DNA from: Haloprofundus halobius
GTDB taxonomy: Archaea; Halobacteriota; Halobacteria; Halobacteriales; Haloferacaceae
Direction: 5' to 3'
Assembly: GCF_020097835.1 (NCBI RefSeq)
Contig: NZ_CP083666.1
Span: 1-64,000 of the forward strand
DNA: 64,000 nt
This document shows, piece after piece, positions 53,438 through 63,015 of the stretch. Every line of letters begins with the position of its first letter. The first letter of the stretch is position 1. The notes below the pieces were generated by a model. The model was given only the letters and a program-made list of their open reading frames with translations. It had not been told where the DNA came from and searched no databases. Position numbers and translations under genes: made by a program.

Positions 53438-53839
53438 GACCCCTCAAATGGGTAATGGGTGTTTTGTTATGTACAGTAATCATGTTCCGTAGGCGGAAAC
53501 ATATGTGAGTAGTATCAATATACGATACTGTTCACCTATCCTCGACGGCGCTTTGATTTCGAATCTGGGTTTCGCACGAAAGAACGCGAACTATTCGGTC
53601 TCGACGGCGATATTCGGGGTTTTCGCTCCGAGAATCGACTCCCAAACCTGAGTTAGATCAGCCTTTTACTCACTCGACGGGGGCGTACTCTCAACGTCGG
53701 TGATTGTCGTCAAAAGTTACCAAACGTTCACTTCACTCGTAGTAAATCGTTCGCGGGGGCACCGTACCATCGGAGCGCGGGCGTCGTTTCGGGTCCGGAC
53801 TGCCGCAGCGACGTGGAGTCGTCGGTGTGTCGACCTCGG
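53438..53839. other. AT-richer intergenic region upstream of the surface gene
   Basis: No gene seen. The minus-strand sequence includes TATTGATACTACTCACATATG at 53498-53520 and could hold the promoter of the large surface gene. A second AT-rich stretch (53700-53755) precedes the end of the next gene. Confidence 0.45.
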
Positions 53840-54922
53840 CTACGCTACCGGAACCACGGTGTCGAGGTCGTCGACGTCCTCGCGTTCGACGCCGTCGAAC
53901 GAGAGCACGAACTCGGACCCGAACGCGGAGGCGGGCGTCTGAAAGCCCGCTGAGACCTCGTCGTCGAGCACACGACGCGCGGACTCCACCGCGGATTGGG
54001 CCGCGAAGTCGTACGTATCGGGCGTCTTGAGTCGTGCCGCCGCTCTGTTCCCTTCGTCGTCCTCGACCGCTCCGAGTACGTGGTTCACGCTCTGAGCGCG
54101 TTCCTGTGCGGTCGGTCCGGTGACGACGGCGTCGACGACTCCCTTCAGTACTCGCTGGGCGGGTTTCGTCGCCAGCACCGAGACGAGCGGCCGCGTGCGA
54201 CGCATCGCGCCGACGGCGAACTCCGGAACCGTCGCGTACACCTCGATGTTCTCGATGCCTGTGGTGTAGTACGCCGCCGAGACGTCGCCCCACGGCACCG
54301 TCACGCCCGTCTTCGCGCCGCCGCCGAAGTCGAACCGGCGCGTCCGCCACGCCGCCGGGACGGTCCGCAGTTCGCCGCTCTCGCGGACGACGCCTGACTG
54401 GGGGAGCTCTTCGAGTATCGATTTCAGCGTCCCCGGCGAGAAGGTGCCGAGGCCGTCCAACGCGAGCGTCAGCGACGTCGCCGATGGGAGCCTCGATTCG
54501 AGATGCGCGGCCAGACAGTCGGTCGGCACGATGTCGAACCCCACGCCCGGCAGGAGCGAAATCTCGGCCTGCTCGGCGTCGCGGTCCAGTTCGGCCGTCG
54601 CTTCGAGCACGTCGACCTCGCCCGCGAGGTCGAGGTAATCCGTTCCCTCGTCGAGACAGGCCCTCCGGAGTGGTTCCGCCGTCTGTGAGAACGGCCCCGC
54701 GCAGTTCAACACCGCGTCGAAAGCGGCGACGTGACGGCGAACGATGTCCGGGTGGTCGAGTGTGAAGACGCGGTAGTCGACGCCGAGTTCCAGCGCCTGC
54801 TCTTCGACGCGCTCGGCGCGACGCCCGGCCAGCACCGGCGAGAGTCCCCTGTCGACGGCGGTCCGAGCGACCAACGCACCGATGTAGCCGTACGAGCCGT
54901 ATACGAGAAGGTTTCCTGACAC
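53840..54922 (-). CDS. Saccharopine dehydrogenase-like / trans-enoyl-reductase-like protein
   Basis: 360 residues from GTG 54922 (MSGNLLVYGSYGYIGALVAR). N-terminal NAD(P)-binding Rossmann fold (VYGSYGYIG), RRAERVEEQALELG, LNCAGPFSQTAEPL. This is the family of stand-alone saccharopine-dehydrogenase-like enzymes of unknown substrate. The frame opens further upstream to 54964 (ATG), but the extension is not family-like. Confidence 0.85.
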   Translation of the reverse strand: MSGNLLVYGSYGYIGALVARTAVDRGLSPVLAGRRAERVEEQALELGVDYRVFTLDHPDIVRRHVAAFDAVLNCAGPFSQTAEPLRRACLDEGTDYLDLAGEVDVLEATAELDRDAEQAEISLLPGVGFDIVPTDCLAAHLESRLPSATSLTLALDGLGTFSPGTLKSILEELPQSGVVRESGELRTVPAAWRTRRFDFGGGAKTGVTVPWGDVSAAYYTTGIENIEVYATVPEFAVGAMRRTRPLVSVLATKPAQRVLKGVVDAVVTGPTAQERAQSVNHVLGAVEDDEGNRAAARLKTPDTYDFAAQSAVESARRVLDDEVSAGFQTPASAFGSEFVLSFDGVEREDVDDLDTVVPVA

Positions 54923-54987
54923 ACGGTGTGTACGACGCGGAGTCAGAAATAACACGGTGCGCATCGGAGTTCCCCGGGTATCTCCCG

Positions 54988-55026
54988 CGAGAGCGAACCG
55001 AGAGCGAACCGCGAGCGAACCGCGAG
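54988..55026. repeat. Short tandem repeat GAGAGCGAACCG
   Basis: Three copies of a GAGCGAACCG-based unit, 10-12 bases each, in the gap between genes. Looks like slippage; no other role seen. Confidence 0.6.
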
Positions 55027-55031
55027 GCCAG

Positions 55032-55829
55032 TCAGGGTGACTCGGTCAGCGTTCGGTAGAACGCGACCGAGAACACACTACACAGCCCTCCGACCAGCGT
55101 CGACACGACGACAGCGACCAGCGCGAGACCACCGGCGCCGACGAACGTCGAGGCGGGAACACCGACACTCGTCGTCGATTCGGCAGACAACACCACCGAG
55201 GAGACGCCGAGCACGCCGCCGGAGAGGGCGAGGAGGACCGCGACGACCAGCGAGTAGCCGACGACGTCTCCGAAGTTCGACCAGACCACTCCGACGCTCC
55301 GTTTGACCGAACCGACCGCACGCCGCCCGTCGACGACGACCGCTTGCGCGTAGAACTGGACGAAAAAGACGATCAGGAGGGACGTCAGTACCACGACACC
55401 GAGGACGATCACGAGCAGAGCGACGAGCGCGCTCGTATCTCCAGCACCGCCCGGGTAGCGAGCGAAGACGGCGAAGAGTCCGACCGAGAACACGACCGCG
55501 ACGACGCCGCCGACGAAGACGGCGAAACAGAGCGAGACGACGAGAAGCGACACGTAGTTTTGTTTCCCCTCGCGGACGAACGTTCGCAGCGACGTGTCGC
55601 CGTCGAGAAGTTCCTCGGACATCCCGACGAGGCCGCCGTGGACGAACGGTGCGACGAAGACGAACGGCAGCGAGACGAGCAACGAGAACAGATTCGCGAG
55701 GCCCGGACTCGTCGGTCGAAGCGCGAGCGGAGCGAGGTGAAGCAACGCAACGACGAAAACGGGAACGAACAGGATCGGATTGCGATGGAGTCCCCGAAAC
55801 GTCTCGCGGAGAGCGACCGAGACTGACAT
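55032..55829 (-). CDS. Haloarchaeal polytopic membrane protein (DUF7847-like)
   Basis: 265 residues with about six hydrophobic helices and the opening VALRETFRGLHRNPILFVPV. This layout fits haloarchaeal membrane proteins annotated as DUF7847. Function unknown. Divergent from the CPBP gene at 55994. Confidence 0.7.
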   Translation of the reverse strand: MSVSVALRETFRGLHRNPILFVPVFVVALLHLAPLALRPTSPGLANLFSLLVSLPFVFVAPFVHGGLVGMSEELLDGDTSLRTFVREGKQNYVSLLVVSLCFAVFVGGVVAVVFSVGLFAVFARYPGGAGDTSALVALLVIVLGVVVLTSLLIVFFVQFYAQAVVVDGRRAVGSVKRSVGVVWSNFGDVVGYSLVVAVLLALSGGVLGVSSVVLSAESTTSVGVPASTFVGAGGLALVAVVVSTLVGGLCSVFSVAFYRTLTESP

Positions 55830-55993
55830 ACGCTCGATTTAGTTAGCCCGTTGATAACTGTTTGTGTCTTCTGCGGCTCTTCTCGATGTCATCTCGATTC
55901 CGCTCTCTGCCACCGATCGGCGGCACTTATATCGAACACGTCCGTACTCTCGGGCGATGTCCTCCAGCAGAGCGTACGTGCGGGTGAGTCACG

Positions 55994-56788
55994 ATGAGTA
56001 CTGCTAACCGGTCTGTCACCTCGGCCGTGACGACGGTCGTCAGCGGGACCGTCCTCGGCGTGTTCGGTCTCGGATTCGGGACGCTTCTGGCAGCGCTCAT
56101 CCTCGTCGGCGTGCTCTTCTCGGGAGTCGCCGAACTCTCGCCGGTACTCATCTTGGTGGTCGGACTGGTGACGACACAGGGAGTCGGCTGTTTTCTCACC
56201 GCAATCGTGTACGCCCGGTACCGTCACCGACTCGCAGCGCTCCTGTCGCGAGCCGTCGGCCAGCGCGAGTGGCTGCCGACGCGCCGCTTTGCCATCCCGG
56301 CCCGCGTCCCCTCGCTTCGGGACCTGCTGTTGGTCGTCGCCGCGTACGTAATCGCCTTCGTCCTCATCGGAACGGTCGGCTACGCGATCTCGCTCGCCGG
56401 CGTCGAAGGCGCCTCGAACAACAGCGCGGAGCTCGGCTTGGAGAACCCCGCCCTCCTCCTGTGGCTGATTCCTGGGTCGATTTTCCTCATCGGACCCGGC
56501 GAGGAAGTGCTGTTCCGCGGCGTCGTCCAGGGGCGGTTCCGCGAGCGGTTCGGCCCCGCCGTCGCGATTGGCCTCGCGAGCGTCGTGTTCGCGTCCATCC
56601 ACTACTTCGCGCTCTCGGGAGCCGCCGGCGCACGCTTCGTCACCATCGGACTGCTTCTCATCCCTGCGGTCGTCTTCGGCGTCATCTACGAGCTTTCGGA
56701 GAACATCGTCGTCCCCGCGCTCGTCCACGGCCTGTACAACGCGACGCTGTTCGGATTTCTCTACCTGAGTACCCTGCTCAAGGCGTGA
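55994..56788 (+). CDS. CPBP-family intramembrane protease
   Basis: 264 residues with about eight helices. Active-site motif GPGEEVLFRGVVQGRF, later HYFALSG and HGLYNA His motifs. Paralogous to the protein at 7089. Substrate unknown. An AT-rich promoter (55825-55860) lies upstream. Confidence 0.88.
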   Translation: MSTANRSVTSAVTTVVSGTVLGVFGLGFGTLLAALILVGVLFSGVAELSPVLILVVGLVTTQGVGCFLTAIVYARYRHRLAALLSRAVGQREWLPTRRFAIPARVPSLRDLLLVVAAYVIAFVLIGTVGYAISLAGVEGASNNSAELGLENPALLLWLIPGSIFLIGPGEEVLFRGVVQGRFRERFGPAVAIGLASVVFASIHYFALSGAAGARFVTIGLLLIPAVVFGVIYELSENIVVPALVHGLYNATLFGFLYLSTLLKA

Positions 56789-57715
56789 ATCCGACCCGTG
56801 CCGACGGCTCGGGGTGCGACTCCGACTCGGAGCCGTCACTCTCGGCCGAAGCTGAGTTACGCCTTCGAGAGAAGCGTTCGCCCGCAGCCCCCCGACTGCG
56901 GACGAGCCATGTAGTGAGTGGATGACAGTCACAACTCACGTGCCGTCGTCAGGACCGGTCGGAGAACGCGTCTCCGGAACGTGCCCGACAGTTGATTATC
57001 TGATATCCTGTTCATAGGTCTTTTGTGTTAACTGAGTACAATGAAGTTCTCAGTACTGTTATAGGTGGATTTCGAAGGAGAGCATAATCTAGTATATTCT
57101 GGGGATACTGTCTCATACCCGGTATCGAGCACAGCGCTACTTGTCTCGTTTCTCTCGGTGCTCTGTGAGCCGCCTCATACGGTTCATAATCGCAGTCGGT
57201 CCCCGCAAGGAACTCGTATCGACCGAGGAGAATCAGAACTAGGTACATCGAAAGGAAGTGCCGAAACTCCCTCCTCTCGTCAGAAACGGGTTTGAGAGAC
57301 GACCCGAGTCGTGTTCGATTGTGATAACTCACATTGTACGAGCCCAAAATCAACGCTCAACGTTTCATAATCGGCCGTCGTCTATCGGTTTTAATCAATT
57401 TGGTCGGTGAGCCCGCTCCTGGAGCCGTCGCCGAGATTCAAGAGACGGGAAGACGGTGCTCAGAACGGTCTCTGCTCTCAAATCGACACGAACCGGGCAA
57501 TCGCTTCGGACTCGCCATACTCCCGATACAGTCCAACAGAGAACGTCTCTTGCGGGGCACTAACCCAGTTATGAACATCGAACCGCCCCCACTCACACCT
57601 CAATCGAGGATTTGGTCCGCCCTGAGTTGGTTTTCCCGAGTATGGAATTGCAGCGCTCACCGTCATTCTACAGCTCACCGGTCGCGATAGAAATACACGT
57701 CAAGACGACACGATT
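56789..57715. other. Accessory-region intergenic DNA, no confident gene
   Basis: GC falls at about 57000. Short frames on both strands (for example 57012-57353 and 57478-57678, minus) resemble eroded coding sequence (the first ends LLRNPPITVLRTSLYSVNTKDL-like text) but match no family I know. It may hold decayed transposase remnants and marks the left border of the accessory segment. Confidence 0.45.
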
Positions 57716-60700
57716 TCAGTACTCTACTGTTCGATCACGGAGCCATTCAGCGGGATACATCGCCGTCATTCCGGGTGTATCGATACGAAATTGCTGCGGA
57801 GGCGTGGTGTTCGCATATGTCTTTTCGACACGGGGCTCCCCGTCAAGCGAGTCATTGAGCGCCTGCAGTACCGTATGGCCCGCAGACTGCGTCATAACCA
57901 CCCAAATCGCGTCTTCGACGCCGCAGTCAGCGATTTTGTCGAAATCCTCGGGGGTCGCCCGACGAACGTCGTGATTCACGCGCTCGGCTTCGACAGCCAC
58001 GACGATCTCACCATCTGCGTCGAGACCCGCGATATCGAGACGACGTTGGTCGTCGATATCGTAGTACGGAATTACCTCAACAACCCTCGAATCAGGATTG
58101 TCAGCATAGGCTTCGATGAGGTACTGTCGGGCCACCTCGATGGCAAAGACGTGTTGGCTTGATTCTTCGAGATCGCCTGCACCATGGCCGTAGTCGACAC
58201 CTTGACGGTAGCTTTCTCCGATTTCTGAACGGCCCGCAGGCGTTACTGAGTACAACCGATGCGGGTGGTCAGTATCGTGACGCAACAGGCCATCGTCGAT
58301 GAGATTTTGAACGGCTTCCGATTCGATACCGACGTACTCCTGCAAGCGGAGCATCGAATCGTACAGCAGGTCGTATTCGAGTGGGTTGTATCGGAGCTGT
58401 TGGGCGTTGTAGACGGCCTGTAGAAACATGAGCTCGGTATCCGAATATGCAGAGACCGTTCGCTCATCGGGGGTGAGCTTGAGATTCAACTCACAGATCG
58501 GAATATCGTCACGGTCGACGTCATCTACCGCAGAACAACACGAAATAGCGCGTTGCATACCCTCGATACTCGGATCGTATCGGTTTTCGCACTTCGTACA
58601 GCAGAGTGCACGACGCGACGTACTGTAACGGACCGTCGGTGGCATCCGCTTCGTGTAGGGAAGCGCTGAATCGACCCGACGCTGGGCTCGTATCTCAACG
58701 GATTCGTCCTCCGCTTCGTCGTCTTCGTCTTCTCCGACCACCGTATTCGGCAGGCTCATCGTCAGTCCGTAGTCGATCATCGCCCGATCACCACATCTTG
58801 CGAGCGCTTCGTCGAATTGTTGCTGTTGGGCTTCTGTAAACGGCTGATCGCCTGCGGAATCTCCCGGTGGCAACGGGGCTGATTTAACGAGAAACGGGCG
58901 AGGCTCCGGATGATTGAAGCCAGCCGGAAGGCGGAGGAGCCATTGCCCACGTCGAAGCGCTCGTAACCGATTGCCGACAGCCTGTGCGTTCATGTCGTCG
59001 GTAGCGAGCCGTTCGGCGAGACGCCGGTCTGCGGGGACGTTGCCTGTGATGAACGTCGAGATATTGTTCAATAGCTCGTCGTATACATCCTCGCCATGGC
59101 TGCGAAGTTGGGCAGGAAACTGCATTGATAACGTCATTGAGCATCCAAAACCGCGTGATTGGGCGAGTAACTGCTTGAGCAGGTCTGAGACGGCGACGCT
59201 CGCCGCCTCTTCAATATAGACGTTGACGAGCGGTTGTGAGCTCCCAACGCTACCAGTATCTGTACGTTTTGTGCGCCGACGAAGCGCAGTCCATAGATTC
59301 GAGAGTATGACGAGTGTGAGGACGCGTTGGGCTTCACTACGGAGATCACCCGTATCGAAGATGATGACGACGTTTTCGTCGAGATGGTCTGCGAGGTCGA
59401 ACTGTGGCTCGCCATCCGCGGCAACGTGATTGAAGATGCGTGCAAGACGCTGGTCGAGCGGGATTTTCTCGACTCGGTTGGCAACGCCCTGCATGATTTC
59501 GTCGAACGACCGTGCTCGATTCGCAACGACGCCTGCGAGCATCCGTTCGAGATCGGAATCCGAAACCGTGGGAGCACTCTGTCGCTCGTGCATCTGCCGA
59601 ACTGCCGTATGAAGATCGCGGTGCGAAAACGCGTCAGAACCGCTTACCGGGTCGAACATCGCTTTCGTTAGATAGCGGATGATATCCGGTGAGCGAACGG
59701 CCTGCTCGAAGCGGTCTGTGCCCATGATCTGTGTGAGGATTTCGATGTAATGGTCGACCGTGTCCTCGACAGCTGTGGTTCGTGAGACACCGGCGTTGAG
59801 TTCATCGCGGATATCGAAAAACGAGAAGGCTGGGAGCACTTCGGCGCAATTGAAGTAGATGACGTTGTCGAGTGTGCCAAATCTCGCGAAATGTGCTGCC
59901 ATGTAATCGATCGCCATACCGTCGCCTTTCGGTTCGACGATGATGTCAGCGCCTGTAGTGGCGGTGTGATTGTGCAGTATGGCATTGGTCCCACTCGTCG
60001 TCTTGCCTGCGCCAGTTTTGCCGAACCAGCCGATGTGTAGCGACTGCAGACTCGGTGGAAGAGTGAGCGGCTCGGTCGCTGGCGTCCCGTCCTGTGTGAG
60101 TGGCGTTCCGAGGAGCAACCCTGGCCCGCGATACCGCGCCAACAGTTCCGATGGTGGCTGTGCGAGCGGCGTGCGCTCACCAGGCGTCGGCGCAACGACA
60201 CGCATACCAGCCGCTGTGAGCGCCTTGCCATCGACCGCAAAGAAGTTCGCTACCTCGGTTGCATCGGCGACGATTCCCTTACTGCGTGGTCTGCGCCACG
60301 GGAACCGATTCCTGAATTGTGTGTATGTCGGTGGGTAAAAGGTGCGTTCACGGATTTCTGTCAGCACGTTGCTCGCGTGCTGTCCGCTCGAGACACGCCC
60401 TGTGAGTTCGTACGATGTCCGACTAATGGCCGCAAACGCCGAGGCGAGTTCGTGCGCCGTTGCTGTGGCATCGTTCTCGTCGCGGTCGTCATCTGCGAGG
60501 GTATAGATACGAGCGTTCACATCGAATGATCGGTGTGTGTCGCGGGCCGCGAGTTCGTCTAGTCTGGTTTCGTCACTCTGTGGAATCGGAAGTGTCTCGT
60601 CTGGCGGGCCGAACACCGCAGCCGACAATTTACCACCGATCGTGTCCTGACTCGTTTCGAGTGCTTTTCGTCGGACATCGGCTGTGACAGTCCAATCCGG

Positions 60701-61291
60701 TTTCGCCCGGAGTAGCGTCTGATAGACTATCAGACAGTCACTCGCCGCCATCGTCTCGATGATGGCTGCAAGCGGGATTCTCGTATGCGCCTGGCTCTGG
60801 TTGCTCTCGCTGGTTTCGAACTCGCTGAAGGGCGTCAGTCGCGTTTGCCAATCTCCAGGTCGTTCGACACAACCCTCGTACTCGACAGCAGCGATGCACT
60901 CGGACGCATCGTCTGAGTCGTCCGCTGACTCGGCCCAGCGTGCGCTGAGTTCATCGGCAGTTCGGGTCGTTCGTGTGAGTTCATACGAGTCAGGAAATAG
61001 CCCTCTGAGGACGCGTTCGAGTGCGTCGGTTGCGTCGGGATTGTCGACGCCGAACAGATACGTGAGACTCGTCTCAGCGTCTCCTTCGGAGATGAGCAAA
61101 CACTCGATTGTTGGTGGAGAGGAGCGATTGACGAGGCTGAACCCTATTGGCTTGCTCTTTTGTGGGAGTTGGTGGAGACGGCGTACGTGTGTCGAGACGG
61201 TCTCTGCGTTTAGCGATTCGTCTGCTGGTCGAACGCGAATATAGGTTCGTGCATGCTCGAGCGGTACGGGAAGGTCGGTGTCATCAGCCAT
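57716..61291 (-). CDS. HerA/TraG-like DNA translocase ATPase with zinc-finger, winged-helix and nuclease-like tail
   Basis: 1191 residues. About 420 N-terminal residues without known motifs are followed by a RecA-fold: Walker A WFGKTGAGKTTSGTN (about 425), Walker B VYIEEAASV (about 694) and a MQFPAQL Q-like motif, as in VirD4/TraG and HerA translocases. Then a zinc finger (CTKCENRY ... CC, about 897), a winged helix (about 945-1040), and a C-terminal domain with the PD-(D/E)xK-like pattern LDIAGLDADGEIVVAVEAE. Probably moves DNA during conjugation or element transfer. Lower GC than the chromosome. Confidence 0.85.
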   Translation of the reverse strand: MADDTDLPVPLEHARTYIRVRPADESLNAETVSTHVRRLHQLPQKSKPIGFSLVNRSSPPTIECLLISEGDAETSLTYLFGVDNPDATDALERVLRGLFPDSYELTRTTRTADELSARWAESADDSDDASECIAAVEYEGCVERPGDWQTRLTPFSEFETSESNQSQAHTRIPLAAIIETMAASDCLIVYQTLLRAKPDWTVTADVRRKALETSQDTIGGKLSAAVFGPPDETLPIPQSDETRLDELAARDTHRSFDVNARIYTLADDDRDENDATATAHELASAFAAISRTSYELTGRVSSGQHASNVLTEIRERTFYPPTYTQFRNRFPWRRPRSKGIVADATEVANFFAVDGKALTAAGMRVVAPTPGERTPLAQPPSELLARYRGPGLLLGTPLTQDGTPATEPLTLPPSLQSLHIGWFGKTGAGKTTSGTNAILHNHTATTGADIIVEPKGDGMAIDYMAAHFARFGTLDNVIYFNCAEVLPAFSFFDIRDELNAGVSRTTAVEDTVDHYIEILTQIMGTDRFEQAVRSPDIIRYLTKAMFDPVSGSDAFSHRDLHTAVRQMHERQSAPTVSDSDLERMLAGVVANRARSFDEIMQGVANRVEKIPLDQRLARIFNHVAADGEPQFDLADHLDENVVIIFDTGDLRSEAQRVLTLVILSNLWTALRRRTKRTDTGSVGSSQPLVNVYIEEAASVAVSDLLKQLLAQSRGFGCSMTLSMQFPAQLRSHGEDVYDELLNNISTFITGNVPADRRLAERLATDDMNAQAVGNRLRALRRGQWLLRLPAGFNHPEPRPFLVKSAPLPPGDSAGDQPFTEAQQQQFDEALARCGDRAMIDYGLTMSLPNTVVGEDEDDEAEDESVEIRAQRRVDSALPYTKRMPPTVRYSTSRRALCCTKCENRYDPSIEGMQRAISCCSAVDDVDRDDIPICELNLKLTPDERTVSAYSDTELMFLQAVYNAQQLRYNPLEYDLLYDSMLRLQEYVGIESEAVQNLIDDGLLRHDTDHPHRLYSVTPAGRSEIGESYRQGVDYGHGAGDLEESSQHVFAIEVARQYLIEAYADNPDSRVVEVIPYYDIDDQRRLDIAGLDADGEIVVAVEAERVNHDVRRATPEDFDKIADCGVEDAIWVVMTQSAGHTVLQALNDSLDGEPRVEKTYANTTPPQQFRIDTPGMTAMYPAEWLRDRTVEY

Positions 61292-61604
61292 CTAGTGACG
61301 TCGGCTTCTTCAGTTTATCCTGAATATGCACGGGCCGCGATAGTGTGGTTATGGCTGCAACAGGGCTCTTGTGAACCAGATAACAAGGTGGTGGAGTTAC
61401 TGAGAGAGTACCTTTCGTTTGTCTCTCGTTCCCGTTCCTCTGTGTCATGCTTGAACGAGAGAGAGAGTACGTTTCGTTTGTCCTTGCTGGCTATTCTAGG
61501 TGATAAAGTCGGCTGTGTGCCGATTTTATGCTGGTTCCGCATCACGTTGGAGACAGACGAGACTTACGAAACGTAGGTTGAAATACAATAGCTCACCAGT
61601 AGCT

Positions 61605-61777
61605 TCCAAGCGCATATCTGATTCCTTTGGCGATCTCGGTACGAGTATTTTGCAGAAAAACAGGTCCTCACCGAAGATTATCAGCCCGAAGATATCCTCG
61701 AACGTGACGAGAAAATCGAAGAGTACCAACACGCCTTGAAGGATGTCTTGTTCAGTCATGCTCCAAAAATATCATGA
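61605..61777 (+). pseudogene. Orc1/Cdc6 replication initiator fragment (frameshifted)
   Basis: Frame 1 ends DSFGDLGTSI; the next frame continues FAEKQVLTEDYQPEDILERD and EEYQHALKDVLFSHAPK, the N-terminal region of plasmid-type haloarchaeal Orc1/Cdc6. One base appears to be lost in a T-run near 61648-61652, and the AAA domain is missing, since the frame stops at 61777 right where the Walker region should begin. A remnant of a plasmid replication gene. Confidence 0.75.
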
Positions 61778-62066
61778 CAGTAATACGGCACCTGCAGCAC
61801 CGTAGTACAGCAACGATTTTGAAAGCCCCCGCCGTGTCGCTGACTGCGACTCGTTGCGGTCCTCACTTCGTTGCGGTCCTTACTTCGTCTCGCTCAGGCG
61901 ACACGGCGGCCCCTTTCGATCCCCACCCCGTGGCTTGAGTTGACTCCTGCAGGTCGGTGTCTCGACGTTCGCAAAGCGTTCTTCTAGTACTCATCGTCGT
62001 CTCGAGGACTCTCTGTGATGCGCCTGCCAAGTTTATCACACCCCCGAGGGGTGCAGGTGTTACTTA
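61778..62066. other. Non-coding segment with a perfect inverted repeat
   Basis: Holds CCGCCGTGTCGC (61829-61840) and its exact reverse complement (61898-61909), separated by direct repeats CGTTGCGGTCCT. Similar hairpins with CTCGCTTCGCTCG-like loops sit at the ends of TnpB elements, so it may be an orphan element end. Downstream CACCCCCGAGGGGTG forms a second hairpin (62038-62053). Confidence 0.55.
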
Positions 62067-62351
62067 GTGCACCAACCAACGTTCCGACGACAGATCGGTG
62101 TTCGACTTCGAACGATTGTCTCTCAACTCTCCCGACACGGGAGACTCCCAGCACTCTCTAATCCCCGGTGTGCGCATCCAGGCTCAGACCGGTCGCTGTA
62201 TCTCATCGGCTCTGAGTCGCTGCAATGTTGTGAGTTCTGTGGTGCCGTCTTGATGCGAAGAGCGCTTCCAGATCCCGCAGGGACGACGACGTATCTCGTC
62301 GATGAGCCAACCCGTGAAAGTCGACCAGAGCAGGCGTTATTTCCAGATTGA
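62067..62351 (+). CDS. Small protein with CxxC motif, unknown
   Basis: 94 residues; the basic N-terminal third looks poor, but the C-terminal part (SLYLIGSESLQCCEFCGAVL then DPAGTTTYLVDE) looks like a genuine zinc-site protein. No family recognised, and start uncertain. Confidence 0.4.
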   Translation: MHQPTFRRQIGVRLRTIVSQLSRHGRLPALSNPRCAHPGSDRSLYLIGSESLQCCEFCGAVLMRRALPDPAGTTTYLVDEPTRESRPEQALFPD

Positions 62352-62446
62352 GAGTGTTTGAGACGAATAATCCGGCGGTTACTCAGCTTCTCGAGGTGAC
62401 CATCCCTCTCTCACAAATCAGAGATTTGTCAACAAAACGCTCCTCA

Positions 62447-62905
62447 TCAAATATCAGGGCGCGGCATCGACTCTAGCTCTTTGATTCGGCTTGTCTTTTC
62501 GACAGCGGCGTACTGTCGTTTCCAGGCGTCCTCCGGGAAGAGGCCATTGCGATCGAACAGGTCGCGTGCTTCGGGAGTGAGCTCGAAGAACTGGTAGGGG
62601 TAACCTCGGATACGGCTCCCCGGTTTGAACTCGCGGACGCGGACAACATCGACATCCGTGAGGGTGTTGAGGTGGCGACGAATCGAGTCGTCGCTGAGTG
62701 GTGGATTCATATAATCGAGTTCTTCGACGCTGGGTGCGCCCACCGGATGACCGACGATATCTGTGAGAATGTCTGCACGTTTTTTATCAGTCGCTCGCTG
62801 GAGTGCACGCCACGTGTCGAACGCTGTTTCACCCTCGTTGGTTTCGTCCTCGGGTACCGGCTCTGTCTCCGGTATCATATCTCTCTGTTGTACTGGCAGT
62901 CTCAT
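62447..62905 (-). CDS. Winged-helix (MarR/ArsR-like) regulator
   Basis: 152 residues from ATG 62905 (an ATG at 62878 is also possible). Winged-helix core: TDKKRADILTDIVGHPVGAP, SVEELDYMNPPLSDDSIRRH (recognition helix) and FKPGSRIRGYPYQFFELTP (wing). Plasmid and accessory regions of haloarchaea often carry such regulators. It faces away from the gene at 63016 and may control it. Confidence 0.8.
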   Translation of the reverse strand: MRLPVQQRDMIPETEPVPEDETNEGETAFDTWRALQRATDKKRADILTDIVGHPVGAPSVEELDYMNPPLSDDSIRRHLNTLTDVDVVRVREFKPGSRIRGYPYQFFELTPEARDLFDRNGLFPEDAWKRQYAAVEKTSRIKELESMPRPDI

Positions 62906-63015
62906 AAAGACTCGCACCTAGGTGAGTGTATTTCGCAATTAGTACCATAACTACTTGGACGTTATTGTGACGAAGAACCGTTGATTAATGAGTCGAGAAA
63001 TAGAGTAACTGACTA

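Noticed and set aside
57012-57353. 113-codon minus frame in the accessory gap
   Set aside because: Could be a transposase remnant but I cannot tie it to a family, so it is only mentioned in the gap description.
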